64,000 nt of DNA from Exophiala sp. HKRS030 (Eukaryota; Ascomycota; Eurotiomycetes; Chaetothyriales; Herpotrichiellaceae), in contig JAHWDD010000003.1 in NCBI GenBank assembly GCA_023897205.1, positions 1,305,665 to 1,369,664 of the forward strand. The letters run 5' to 3'. The position numbers were made by a program, and so were the translations under genes. How positions within the stretch are numbered: position 1 is the stretch's first letter; each line of letters starts with the position of its first letter. The notes beneath the pieces were generated by a model that was given only the letters and a program-made list of their open reading frames with translations, searched no databases and had not been told where the DNA came from. Shown piece after piece: positions 11,630-21,204 of this stretch.

Positions 11630-12441
11630 TGTCTTGTCTGGTATGCGTGTTATTCTAACATATTGTGGAACTGTAGACGCTCTTCGGAGACTCTTTTGTC
11701 TTTCAAACGCAGGACAACGTACTAGAACACCATATCACGTCTAAAACCCTGGCAGAGGAGAAAAAGTCACTCGCCGAAAACAAACAGTTGACGATCGATC
11801 TACGCAGGAAAAGGCTGACGTCACAATAGGAAATTATTGAGGCTGTGAGGCGACGAGGCTCTCACAGCCTCGTCAACCAAGGCTACATAATTCACAAAAC
11901 GCGTTGAGACCTAATTAATTCATCTCAGAGCACTAGAGTAGTGGCAACGCAGCACGACTCTAACTATTTGGGAGAGACGGGCAATACTCATATACTTGAC
12001 TTCATGTTACAATCTACAACAGATTGTATACAATGAGCGATTCAGCTTCCCAGCTGCAACACTCCCTTGAGTTTATGACATGCATCCTATGGTGAACGAC
12101 TTCATAACGCGATAGCTATCAGAGGAGCTTCTGTGTTTACGCGCATTTCATGCGAGGAGGTATCTGTTGTTCGACCTTGTTGACTTCGACTCTAATCAGG
12201 ACCCTCCTTGGGATCATGTTTCAGTCTAATCGAAACATTCATCAAGGGGCTCTAGGTGAAGGCTCCACGATTGGGCGGTATCTTGTTGTTTTCGTATACA
12301 ATTTTTTCAGATACAATCAAGGAAGAATCCAATCTCCTACAGTTTGTGATGATCGGCAACTCTCATTTTTGCAATGAAAGTATTATATCCGAGTCTTCCT
12401 GTGCTTTGTGGTCGAGAGTCCTTTGTCTTCATCGGCTCAAA
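11630..12441. other. intergenic between PTEN-like gene and laccase
   Basis: Divergent promoter region of about 0.8 kb. No gene is seen. It contains the perfect inverted repeat listed at 11839-11871. A frame open from 12256 into the laccase begins with GTG and encodes no credible signal peptide, so it was not used. Confidence 0.6.
11839..11871. repeat. perfect 11-bp inverted repeat with 11-nt loop
   Basis: GAGGCTGTGAG at 11839-11849 is matched by CTCACAGCCTC at 11861-11871. It lies in the shared upstream region of the PTEN-like gene and the laccase, about 570 bp from the laccase start. It could be a regulator dyad or a folded RNA element. Confidence 0.7.
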
Positions 12442-14618
12442 ATGGATCTCGTTACTATCCTGTCTAATGTGCTAGCTGCAGCGACACCACTTGATCAGAT
12501 CACCACAAACGGCTTGAGCACCTTAGGAACTCTTACTACTCCCTTACTACCTCCATTTCTGACAAACAATCCAATCACAGACGGATTCCCTTGGGGAGAG
12601 CACAACTGCACGAATACCAACCCATATACATCGGGTCCAGACACCGGAGTCATTCGGACATATGACTTTACAATCTCTCGTGGCATCCTCTCTCCTGATG
12701 GATATGAGAAAGAAGTCATTCTTGTCAACAATCAGTTTCCCGGTCCAACAATCGAAGCCAACTGGGGAGACACCATCGAAGTGACAGTGACGAACAATAT
12801 CACAACAGATCCTGAAGGGACGACGATACATTGGCATGGGTTCTTGCAGCAAGAGACTCAGTGGATGGACGGTGCACCGGGTCTGTCGTTCGACTAAGTC
12901 AAGGTAGCTCGGTTCTGACATGCCAGGTTTCTCGCAATGCCCAATTCCTCCAGAAAAGTCTTTCACCTACCGGTTCCATGCCAGCTTATTTGGGACGAGT
13001 TGGTACCACGCTCATTGTAAGTTGCTCCAAAGTATACAGCATGCCTCATCTTTCCATTACCGATCTTTGGCGAACTACGTCGCTTTCTCCCTGCTACATT
13101 TCGATTGTTCAAATGCCTCCATATTTCTACTAACACCTTACAGATTCGGCCCAGTACACAGGTATGGTTCTCTTGCACTTCGGGAGATATAAAGGGCGCT
13201 ATTTAAAATCGACCGGCCACGATAGTGTGTCGGCTGGCGCGGATATTGGAAGGATACAAGGGTTGACATATTTCAGATGGAGCTGTTGGTGCGATGGTCG
13301 TATATGGCCCCAGTCAAGAAGACTATGATATCGATATTGGCCCGATCCTCCTGAGTGATTGGTTTCACACAGACTACTACTCGATCGTCAAAACTGTCAT
13401 GTCGCCAAGTCCGCTGCCACCCAGGCCAATGAGCGATAACAACCTCATACAAGGCAAAATGAGCTTTAATTGCAGCACAGCGACGGACAAGATAGCGAAA
13501 TGCTCCGAGGATGCCGGAGTGGCCCAGTTTCATTTCCAGTCGGGGAAACGACATCGACTACGTCTCATCAATACTGGAGCCGACGCCACCCAACAATTCT
13601 CCATTGATGACCATAGTATGACGGTCATTGCGAACGACTTTGTGCCCGTGGAAGTGAGTAGAAGACGGCCATGTTCGATATAGGTCTAACACTCTTTATC
13701 CAGCCATATGATACCAACGTCGTCACCCTCGCGGTTGGTCAGAGGACCGATGTCATCGTCGAAGCCACTGGAGATCCAAAAGGAGCGTACTGGATTCGAA
13801 GCAACGCCACATGCACAAGCTCCAACCAACCCTATGCTTTGGCGGCCCTGTATTACGATGATGCAGATTTGACAGCCCTGCCCAAATCTTCACCATGGAG
13901 ATATCAAAATGTCGGCTGCGATAACGATCAGCTGGGTCAGACCGTCCCGCTATACTCGATTGACCCTGGCGAGCCTGCAAACACGATGGTGTTGGACATG
14001 ACTGCCGGGAAAAATGCGTCAGGGATCTGGCTTTGGTACATCAACAACTCATCTTTCCGGACTGACTATAATGAGCCAATTCTTCTTCTGACCAAAGACG
14101 GGAAAACTACATACGACGATCAACCAGATTGGAACGTGTTTGATACGGGGAATTCCTCATCGTATCGTTTTGTGATCAACAATCATACGCCGAAACCGCA
14201 TCCTATGCACTTACATGGTCACAACATGGTAAGTTCTATGCTTTCGGCAGTGCTGCAGTTCCTTGGCCTCGCATCTGTTGAGTACAGCTGTCTGATTGTT
14301 TTGTAGTACATCCTAGACGTCGGCATCGGAAGTTGGAACGGGACCATCATTCGTCCCACCAACCCTCAAAGACGCGACGTGCAAATGGTGCCTTCGAATG
14401 GTTATCTCGTTGTTCAAGCCGATGCAGATAATCCAGGATCCTGGGCGCTACATTGTCACATGGTTTTCCACGGATCTGGTGGACTTGCCGTAGACATCCT
14501 CGAGCGACCCGCAATAATCAAAGACATGCAAATCCCAGAAGACTCGTATCAACTATGCAAGGACTGGCAAGCATTTTCAGCGACCGGTGAAGTGGACCAG
14601 ATTGATGCGGGCTTGTGA
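12442..14618 (+). CDS. laccase-type multicopper oxidase, six exons with an 18-nt microexon
   Basis: Blue copper oxidase expected to oxidise phenolic substrates with reduction of O2 to water. Exons are 12442-12880, 12927-13016, 13144-13161, 13277-13653, 13704-14228 and 14307-14618, giving 586 residues. All four copper motifs are present: HWHG (about residue 130), HAHY (split across exons 2 and 3), HPMHLHGHN near 14200, and HCHMVFHGSGGL near 14450. Three cupredoxin domains are inferred from spacing, and several N-x-S/T sites fit a secreted glycoprotein. The start ATG at 12442 gives a short hydrophobic N-terminus (VTILSNVLAAA) that could be a weak signal peptide, so an upstream exon with a better signal cannot be excluded. 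The microexon encodes part of SAQYT and is flanked by intron 2, with a TACTAAC branch, and intron 3. Confidence 0.92.
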
Positions 14619-15126
14619 AAGCATTTCACATAAGTCGGACATTTCGCAACGGCTGCCTATCTGAGGATAGAAGAAGTATATGGAGTATACGGGTACCTAA
14701 GTAGCCATTTCCTCTTTTGGAAGAGGGATGATGTGGGCGGTTAATTGGGAGCGAATCGCAAGGCGTATATGATGTCTTCAGGCCCCCAGAGATTGTCTAC
14801 TATACATACGGAGTGCAATATCCGCCCTTTATAAATTTCGAAACCCCCTACGAAGTACTTGGAATCCATTGAAATATTCGCCCGTCGGGTCCGTGGAGAT
14901 TCCGATCCGTTGGACGAGACAGACACTTTGCTTACCTTCTAGGTACCTAGTAAAAAGTATATGTGTTACTTGGCGGGTACCTTTTATCTCACACATGGCA
15001 ACAAGTAAAATGGTACAACAGTGTGGATTTTCCTCGTCTTCAGTCTGCTGAAAGAATCCTCTCTCTTTTATTCCCACCCAAAAAGTGCTGTTTAATTTTC
15101 TCTACCACCAAACAAGTTTCCCGAAA
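14619..15126. other. intergenic, promoter of the short-chain dehydrogenase
   Basis: 508 bp with no gene. It holds repeated GGTACCT/TAGGTACC-type words (for example around 14692, 14941 and 14976) and a TACGGAGTG near 14810, one mismatch from the dispersed 9-mer described in the findings. Confidence 0.5.
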
Positions 15127-16219
15127 ATGTCGACGAAATATTTGATCACCGGAGCAAATCGAGGCAAGCTTCCCCGGCCTGTCCGTTAACATCCCCAAGT
15201 CCCCCAGTGTATCTGGGTACCTTATACACACACAAACACACCACTGACTCGTAACAAATCCTCACCAACAGGCCTGGGCCGAGGTTTCGTCTCAGCCTAC
15301 CTCAACCGCCCAAACAGTGTGGTGATTGCGGCCGTCCGAAACCCATCGGAAGAATGTATCAAAGATCTTCAATCTCTGCCCAAAGCGGCGACGAGCTCTC
15401 TGGTCGTGGTCAAGATCGATAGCTCATCCGAGACCGACGCCGCGGCGGCCGTCGAGCAACTCCAGAACGAGCACGGGATCACCGGTCTCGACGTCGTCAT
15501 CGCCAACGCCGGGATGTCGCCTCAAATGGCGCGCGTCGAGGCCGCGTCGCCCCCGGACCTGAACCAGGCGTTCCAAGTCAACGTCGTCGGTCCGACGGTC
15601 CTCTTCTCGGCCGTGGCACCTTTGCTGAAAGGATCCCAAAATAAGCCCAAATTCGTCACCATTAGCTCCGTCATGGGAACCATCGGGAGGATGGAGCAGT
15701 ACCCCATGCCGGTCGCCAGCTACGGCATGTCCAAGGCCGCCTTGAATTACATCACCAAAAAGATTCACGTCGAGAATGAACATTTGATTGCGTTTCCCGT
15801 TCATCCTGGGTGAGTACCTGACTTTAAACCCTTTACCGATGTTTTTGGGTCACTCCATCCTTCACATCCTCTTGTCGTCCGCGTTGAAAGTTAACGTACT
15901 ATTATTGTATGGTCACGTCAGATGGGTACAAACGGACATGGGAAATGCGGGTGCTAGGTTGGCAGGAGTCGAAAGGGCCCCGACCACCATCGAGGATTCT
16001 ATCTCTGGTTTGACAAAGTTGGTAAGTCGCAAGTCTCTACTAGCAAAAATCAAGTCATCCCATAACCATTGTCATTCCTCGAGTCGAGTCTTGGGGTGAT
16101 TTGGATTGCCTGTTGCGATGTACTGACTTGTTGAATTCCCCAAAAAGATTGACGAATCTACCCGAGACTCACATTCTGGGAAATTCTGGTCCTACGACGG
16201 TACCACGATCGCATGGTGA
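15127..16219 (+). CDS. short-chain dehydrogenase/reductase, four exons
   Basis: NAD(P)-dependent oxidoreductase of the classical SDR family, closest by eye to fungal norsolorinic-acid-ketoreductase-like enzymes; the substrate is unknown. Exons are 15127-15163, 15272-15809, 15922-16021 and 16148-16219, giving 248 residues. The glycine-rich cofactor loop GANRGLGRG spans the first splice. NAG (IANAGMSP), catalytic Ser in TISSVMG and Y-x3-K in YGMSKAALNY are present, and VHPGWVQTDMG follows. The first intron starts with GC (AG|GCAAGC) and ends CAACAG; the reading frame and the conserved TGxxxGxG loop require this GC donor. The other introns are GT-AG. It is separate from the acetoin pair (two genes lie between), so I do not assign it to that pathway. 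Confidence 0.9.
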
Positions 16220-16894
16220 TGGACGGATTTAGGGTTTTGTTCTCACACACAACTCACATGCGCATACATCTCTCCCGCTATTCTCTCCAAAGATAGACGG
16301 TAAGAGTCTTTTTTTTCTGGCTCAATAGAATCAGTACAGTTTTACTGTCTTTGCTGTTGAGAAGAGATCGACAACACTTTCCTCTCCGCACCCCTTTTTA
16401 CCACTTGCGTTACCAAGATCCTCACACCAGTAGTCATTTTTTCTTTCTTCTCTTTCTTACCGAGACAAAGCCTTACGACCACTACTCGTTCTCCGATCTT
16501 TGATTGATTCATTGACTGGTGGAATGAACGACCCTTCAATTCGAAGAAGGACATGCCACTTTTCGCATCAAAGAAACCTTTTTGTTGCCACTTGACAAAG
16601 ACAAGACGTCGATGGGACTCATTCAAACACGACAATGTTTTGTGTCCGTCCTCTTTTTCCCGTCCTTTGGGCTATGTCGAGGATTTTGCAAAAGACAATA
16701 CCATTGTCACGCACCTGGCCGTGGTCACGGTCAAGGTCACGAATGTTATCTTCTTTTCGATTCTCATTGTCAATAATCACCACACCGCCCTGCTTCTTTC
16801 GTCTTTTGGTGAAAAAACACGACGCGTCACCACAATAATGCACAATGTGTGGCATGCAATACAATGGTAAAATTTCATTGTTTACTGACACCAA

Positions 16895-16917
16895 CACTGC
16901 ACTGCACTGCACTGCAC
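16895..16917. repeat. CACTG pentanucleotide tandem repeat
   Basis: Four and a half perfect copies of CACTG in intergenic DNA. Confidence 0.95.
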
Positions 16918-17016
16918 GACCATTGAATTACCATCGTGAGAACGATGATGGTGGTGATGACGATTAAAAGGGTATATATGTATCTTTTTACTCCCTCTGT
17001 TGATTTTGGAATTTGT

Positions 17017-17040
17017 TCATCATCATCATCATCATCATCA
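17017..17040. repeat. (TCA)8 microsatellite
   Basis: Eight perfect TCA units in intergenic DNA. Confidence 0.95.
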
Positions 17041-17193
17041 ACGTCTGTCATCAACTGAGCTATTCACAGGTCTGGTTGATTCTTACGGGCTTTTCTTTTT
17101 TGATGAAAAAAACACTCAAACATATTCCCAATCTCGATCTATCCCGTACGAATTACAACAAGACTCGAAAAGTCCCTTTGGGAGTCACAAAAG

Positions 17194-17379
17194 ATGTCTC
17201 AACCAACAATCACAACCACCCAAGTCAGAAGATCGGGGGATCAATTCACGACCGAAACCACCACCGCGACGATTTTGGAAAAAGTGAGACTGGAACCGGT
17301 CAATTATCGTGACCCAGGATGGTCCACGTGCCCTTATTGTGGTGACGGTCACGATCCGTGCGAAGCATGTTTCGATTGA
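17194..17379 (+). CDS. possible 61-residue protein with a CxxC...CxxC knuckle
   Basis: This small frame has an ATG start, a Thr-rich N-terminal half and a C-terminal CPYCGDGHDPCEACF. The two CxxC pairs, seven residues apart, form a plausible single zinc knuckle. No family recognised. The frame is intronless and isolated in a 2.8 kb gap between the dehydrogenase and the next gene. It might also be the last exon of something longer, or chance. Confidence 0.35.
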   Translation: MSQPTITTTQVRRSGDQFTTETTTATILEKVRLEPVNYRDPGWSTCPYCGDGHDPCEACFD

Positions 17380-19005
17380 CCTCCGTAACTTCGATTACGG
17401 AGCAGGAGGAGTTATCTTGGGAGATGATAAAATAACACAAGCCAACCTTTGCATCTACTCTATTGAGACTACTACTACTACTATCACCACTGATGTATGA
17501 CGATGACGATGATCCATCAGTTCAACAAGGTGAGAACCGCACAAACATTCCCCTCCTCCAAATCCGAAAGCCTTCTTCACTTCTCCCTGCTTGACAGGAA
17601 AAAAGGTTGTAAAAAGTACTGGTACTTCCGTACTGCTTACTACTGTGCGTCTCGTCACAGGGTCTTTGGATCGAGGGGACCAAGAACAACTCGTGACTCT
17701 TTTTTTGTACTCGAGTTACCACCTACCCAAGGTACTTTCTGTACGGAGTCTTATTTTGAATACTCCGTATATTCAATTCAAATCACATCGCCCTCCAAAA
17801 AAACCCACTTCAAATCTTTGACTTCCCCTTTTTCTCCTTACAGAAAATCTCATTCTCTTCTTGCCATTCTGTAGTAACCTCTGTATTGACTTGACTAAAC
17901 CCTCTTCTTACACTCTTGCAGGTACTCCACCATCACGAAACAAAACACAGCATCACGAGGAAAATACAGGGTCAAAAAACATTCTCTGGAAAATCAAAGC
18001 TGATCCGAACCACACCAGCAAAAGAACTCGGCATGGCAAAACAAATTGAATCTCAATAGTATTCATTTCAAGCTCATTCTCATGTTTCGTAACCTTCGTC
18101 ATGGGTGGGAAGAAAAAAACCCTAGGTACTCCGTAATAACCGCAACAGGTCATCCCCATGTGTCCCATATCCCGATGTATCAATGCCGTACCTGCGACAA
18201 TACCAGGACGTGCGAAGAAAAAGGTAAAAAAGAAAACCAATCAACACCTGGAGACACATGCTTTACCAGGGTTTCCATAAAGAGCGCGACCCCTTGATCC
18301 CGGAGCCCATCCCACCCAAGTCCATGTCCTTGCTCAAGCTCTCGAAATAATACAACTGAATCTGCGGAGCAATGAAAACCCAGTTGAAAGATAATTAAGT
18401 CTCCTGCCAACACACATGCAAGTCCGCAAAGGGGGGGGAACAATAAAGACGAAGAGCTCTCCAAACTCTCATCAACCTCATCAACACATTGAAAACCTCA
18501 TTCTGTCCATTCTAGTTTCTCATGATCTCTTCTCGATTGCCGTTCTTGTCCTCGTCGTGCCAAAAACTCCAACTATCCTCAAGCGTATGGTTTGCATTTG
18601 AGAAGAATAGAAATGGTCTTGCTTTGATCTCTGTAATTTTTTCTTCGTGCCAATTCTGTTTGTCTTGTCTCTGGATGGACTTTATTTTTGCTCTCGCTCT
18701 TTCTTTCTCTCGATGATTTTGAGGTACTCCATTCCATGCGAAATTGAAATCGCTCCAAGGTAAAAATTCTGGGGCAAAGGAATGCCCTAACGATGCATGT
18801 TGAACCTACAACGCCTCCCACTGTGTTGGTTCCCAATAATATTGGTATGAATGTGAAATCAGCCCTGGACGCCGTTGACCAGGATTCTCACAAAAATTCC
18901 AGTTTGTCAATCTGTCCTGATAGATGACTGTCCTAAACTCCTCATGATGTAAACAAATCAGGGACGATAGCACCGTGTTTAGAAGATGTTGATGCCTGAT
19001 TCCAA
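17380..19005. other. intergenic, no gene seen
   Basis: Short frames only. It carries two exact copies of the dispersed 9-mer TACTCCGTA (17761, 18127) and T-rich tracts. Confidence 0.55.
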
Positions 19006-21204
19006 TTAGGCAAAAGGATCATCTCTCGGTGGTTGAGGAAATCCTTGACGTTGAAAGTGACTCGGATGGTATGTGTTAAACATTGCCAATCTTTCTCCAA
19101 TACTCATACTGCTAGTATGACCGTGACTCGGCGTCGTAGCGAATGCGCTTGTGTTGATGAATGGGTCGGATAAACTTGGAACGTGTCTCGGCAGTCTTGC
19201 ACGTTGACTACGTTTGTTGGGATCCAACTCGAATGGACTGCCAAGTCGCTTTTGTGTAGGATCAACCTCCGGAACTGTGAGCGACGACGAAGTACTCGTT
19301 TTGTTGGTGGGAGCTGCCAAAGCTGCAAGAGAATCTGGCAAGTGTGGAACGGGTGGAATCCCATTGTCTTCGCTGGAACCATCCACGCCGAACGGAGGGT
19401 TGAAGAGACGTGCTATATGCTCTCGGCTGTGGACAGCGCTGAGTGTCGCACCCCTATTGCGAACACGAATTCTTCGTTGGTGAATGTCGCCAGCGCCTGT
19501 GAAAACTAGCTCCGGCCGAGGCTCAGGCTTCGGTTCGAAGGTGGTGGGTGTTGGAAGATTGAGTTCAGGGTTCACGGGAAGATTGCTTCCACTTGGGCTC
19601 ATCTCATCTTCCAGGTTATGCTGGGCGCGACGTTTGTTGGCGTTGAGTGAAGTATCAGGCTCTGGTCTGAACGGAGAGAGCAGTCTTGAACCTGTAGCAT
19701 GGATGGTCTCGAATTGGTTATGACTGATGTGTCGTCGATGGTGGTGATTTGAGTTGCTTGATCCATTCCATGTACTATAATTAAATGGCGATGCCAATCG
19801 GGGAATGCTGTTTGCAACCTTGAGCTTGTTGTGTTCCGGCTCGAGGGGTGTCGATAACATCATGGGATCCGAAGAATTGTTCACGGGAGCATTGAACCAA
19901 TCATCAGACATTTTCTGTGTTGGTGGTGAATCTGTAACCAGCTGAGCGAGAGGTCCTGTTGCACTGCTAGCCACCAAAGAAATACCCAATTCGCGTGTCG
20001 CATAAGCAGTCGTGGCTTCAGGATCGGCTTGACATGATGTTGATCTTGAAAGTCTCGAAGATGGACGACGAGCAAATTGATCATGGAATGGAGAGGGACT
20101 TCTTGATTCTCGCAAACGTTGATAGTGAGCCGAGATGGTGAACTTTTCTTTGCACAACTGCTTCAGACGCTTTCTAGTGGCAGACTCGGAAGGCCAGGCA
20201 ATTCTAGCGTCGTCAGTGCGTAAGAAATCATTAGGCTCTGGAGTCCGCTCTCGAGCCAGACTCCGGCTCTCAATGACATTGCGCATCTTGTATCGCTTGA
20301 TCAATGGTCGGTTGATTCTGCTTGCTCGTGGCCAGGTTTCCTTAGCTTTTCGGGCGACACGGTGGCACACGCCCGTTGGGGGGATACTGCCAGGTAGTGT
20401 CTTGAATGGGGTCACTGTAGGATCTGCCAAGTACATTTGATAGACGTTGAATAAGTGGTTGTCCATTTCAATGCTCCATTTCACGTTGCCTTTGGCGAGC
20501 ATAGTGTTGATTTTCAACTTCTTGCTCTTCCGTGAAGGTGTGTCTGGAATGATCTTGACCAGTGTAGGCGAAAATGGATCCTGAGAGTCTAGGTCTGGAC
20601 TCGTCGCGCTGCCATCAAATGAGGTAGGTCGGGTCGCGAAGTTTTCCGAAGAACACGACTCTGAAGAATCCGAGCGAGTCGAACATTCTGAGGAAGAACG
20701 TCGCATATCCCAGGCACCATTCTTGTACTCGGAAGAGACTGGCTTGGTCTGAGCGATGGGAGTTCGTGGAAGTTGCATGTCTCGGAACGTGGACAACTTT
20801 AGTCTGTCACTTGGTGATGGATCTGTAATGCTGTGTTGGTAGGACGGTCGCAACGAGGATGCCTCGATAGAAGGAATCGGGATCTCGGCGTCCAGGAATT
20901 CGGTCTGAGTCGACTGCGCGCTGGAAGGAATTGGAATTTCTGAAGCGAACAGCGTGGGCAGTAGAGAATTGTTACGCGCCTGAAAGTTGTCCATCGTGAC
21001 TCGCGTCCGGCGAACGCGGCAGGTTGAGTGATGTGGTGCAGGAGGTAGTTTGAGCTCAGCAAAGGTCTGATCGGGTGTCTTGGGATCGTCGCCGCTGTCG
21101 AGGCTGAGAGGAGCGAAATTCCGCGGCAGGGTTATTGAGATTTGTGGTTTGTTGCGCTGCGCTGACGAGGCCATCAGCGTGGGTGAAGGTTCGCGACCTG
21201 CCAT
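19006..21204 (-). CDS. conserved-looking disordered protein with a central basic, SANT-like segment
   Basis: One uninterrupted frame of 732 residues starting at ATG 21204 in a GCCATGG context; a longer frame to 21297 begins with TTG and is not used. Most of it is Ser/Pro/Asn-rich and predicted disordered. A structured block at roughly residues 240-360 contains VKWSIEMDNHLFNVYQMYL and CHRVARKAKETWPRA, resembling a helix-rich Myb/SANT-like or regulator domain. A basic segment (RKSKKLKI) just before it could be a nuclear localisation signal. Several short SP/TP sites suggest CDK-type phosphorylation. A second ordered stretch near residues 585-620 (RIRVRNRGATLSAVHSREHI) recalls nuclear basic motifs. 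I do not recognise a named family; a nuclear role is inference. Confidence 0.8.
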   Translation of the reverse strand: MAGREPSPTLMASSAQRNKPQISITLPRNFAPLSLDSGDDPKTPDQTFAELKLPPAPHHSTCRVRRTRVTMDNFQARNNSLLPTLFASEIPIPSSAQSTQTEFLDAEIPIPSIEASSLRPSYQHSITDPSPSDRLKLSTFRDMQLPRTPIAQTKPVSSEYKNGAWDMRRSSSECSTRSDSSESCSSENFATRPTSFDGSATSPDLDSQDPFSPTLVKIIPDTPSRKSKKLKINTMLAKGNVKWSIEMDNHLFNVYQMYLADPTVTPFKTLPGSIPPTGVCHRVARKAKETWPRASRINRPLIKRYKMRNVIESRSLARERTPEPNDFLRTDDARIAWPSESATRKRLKQLCKEKFTISAHYQRLRESRSPSPFHDQFARRPSSRLSRSTSCQADPEATTAYATRELGISLVASSATGPLAQLVTDSPPTQKMSDDWFNAPVNNSSDPMMLSTPLEPEHNKLKVANSIPRLASPFNYSTWNGSSNSNHHHRRHISHNQFETIHATGSRLLSPFRPEPDTSLNANKRRAQHNLEDEMSPSGSNLPVNPELNLPTPTTFEPKPEPRPELVFTGAGDIHQRRIRVRNRGATLSAVHSREHIARLFNPPFGVDGSSEDNGIPPVPHLPDSLAALAAPTNKTSTSSSLTVPEVDPTQKRLGSPFELDPNKRSQRARLPRHVPSLSDPFINTSAFATTPSHGHTSSMSIGERLAMFNTYHPSHFQRQGFPQPPRDDPFA

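Larger units (their letters stand above)
16220..17193. other. intergenic with simple repeats
   Basis: About 1 kb without a supported gene; it contains the CACTG and TCA repeat tracts annotated separately. Confidence 0.5.

Noticed and set aside
12256..12441. Longer N-terminus for the laccase
   Set aside because: Starts with GTG, no signal peptide, and the ATG at 12442 gives a hydrophobic start.
6620..16219. One extended gene cluster from acetoin pair to dehydrogenase
   Set aside because: The PTEN-like phosphatase and laccase between have unrelated roles, orientations differ, and nothing links the dehydrogenase to acetoin.
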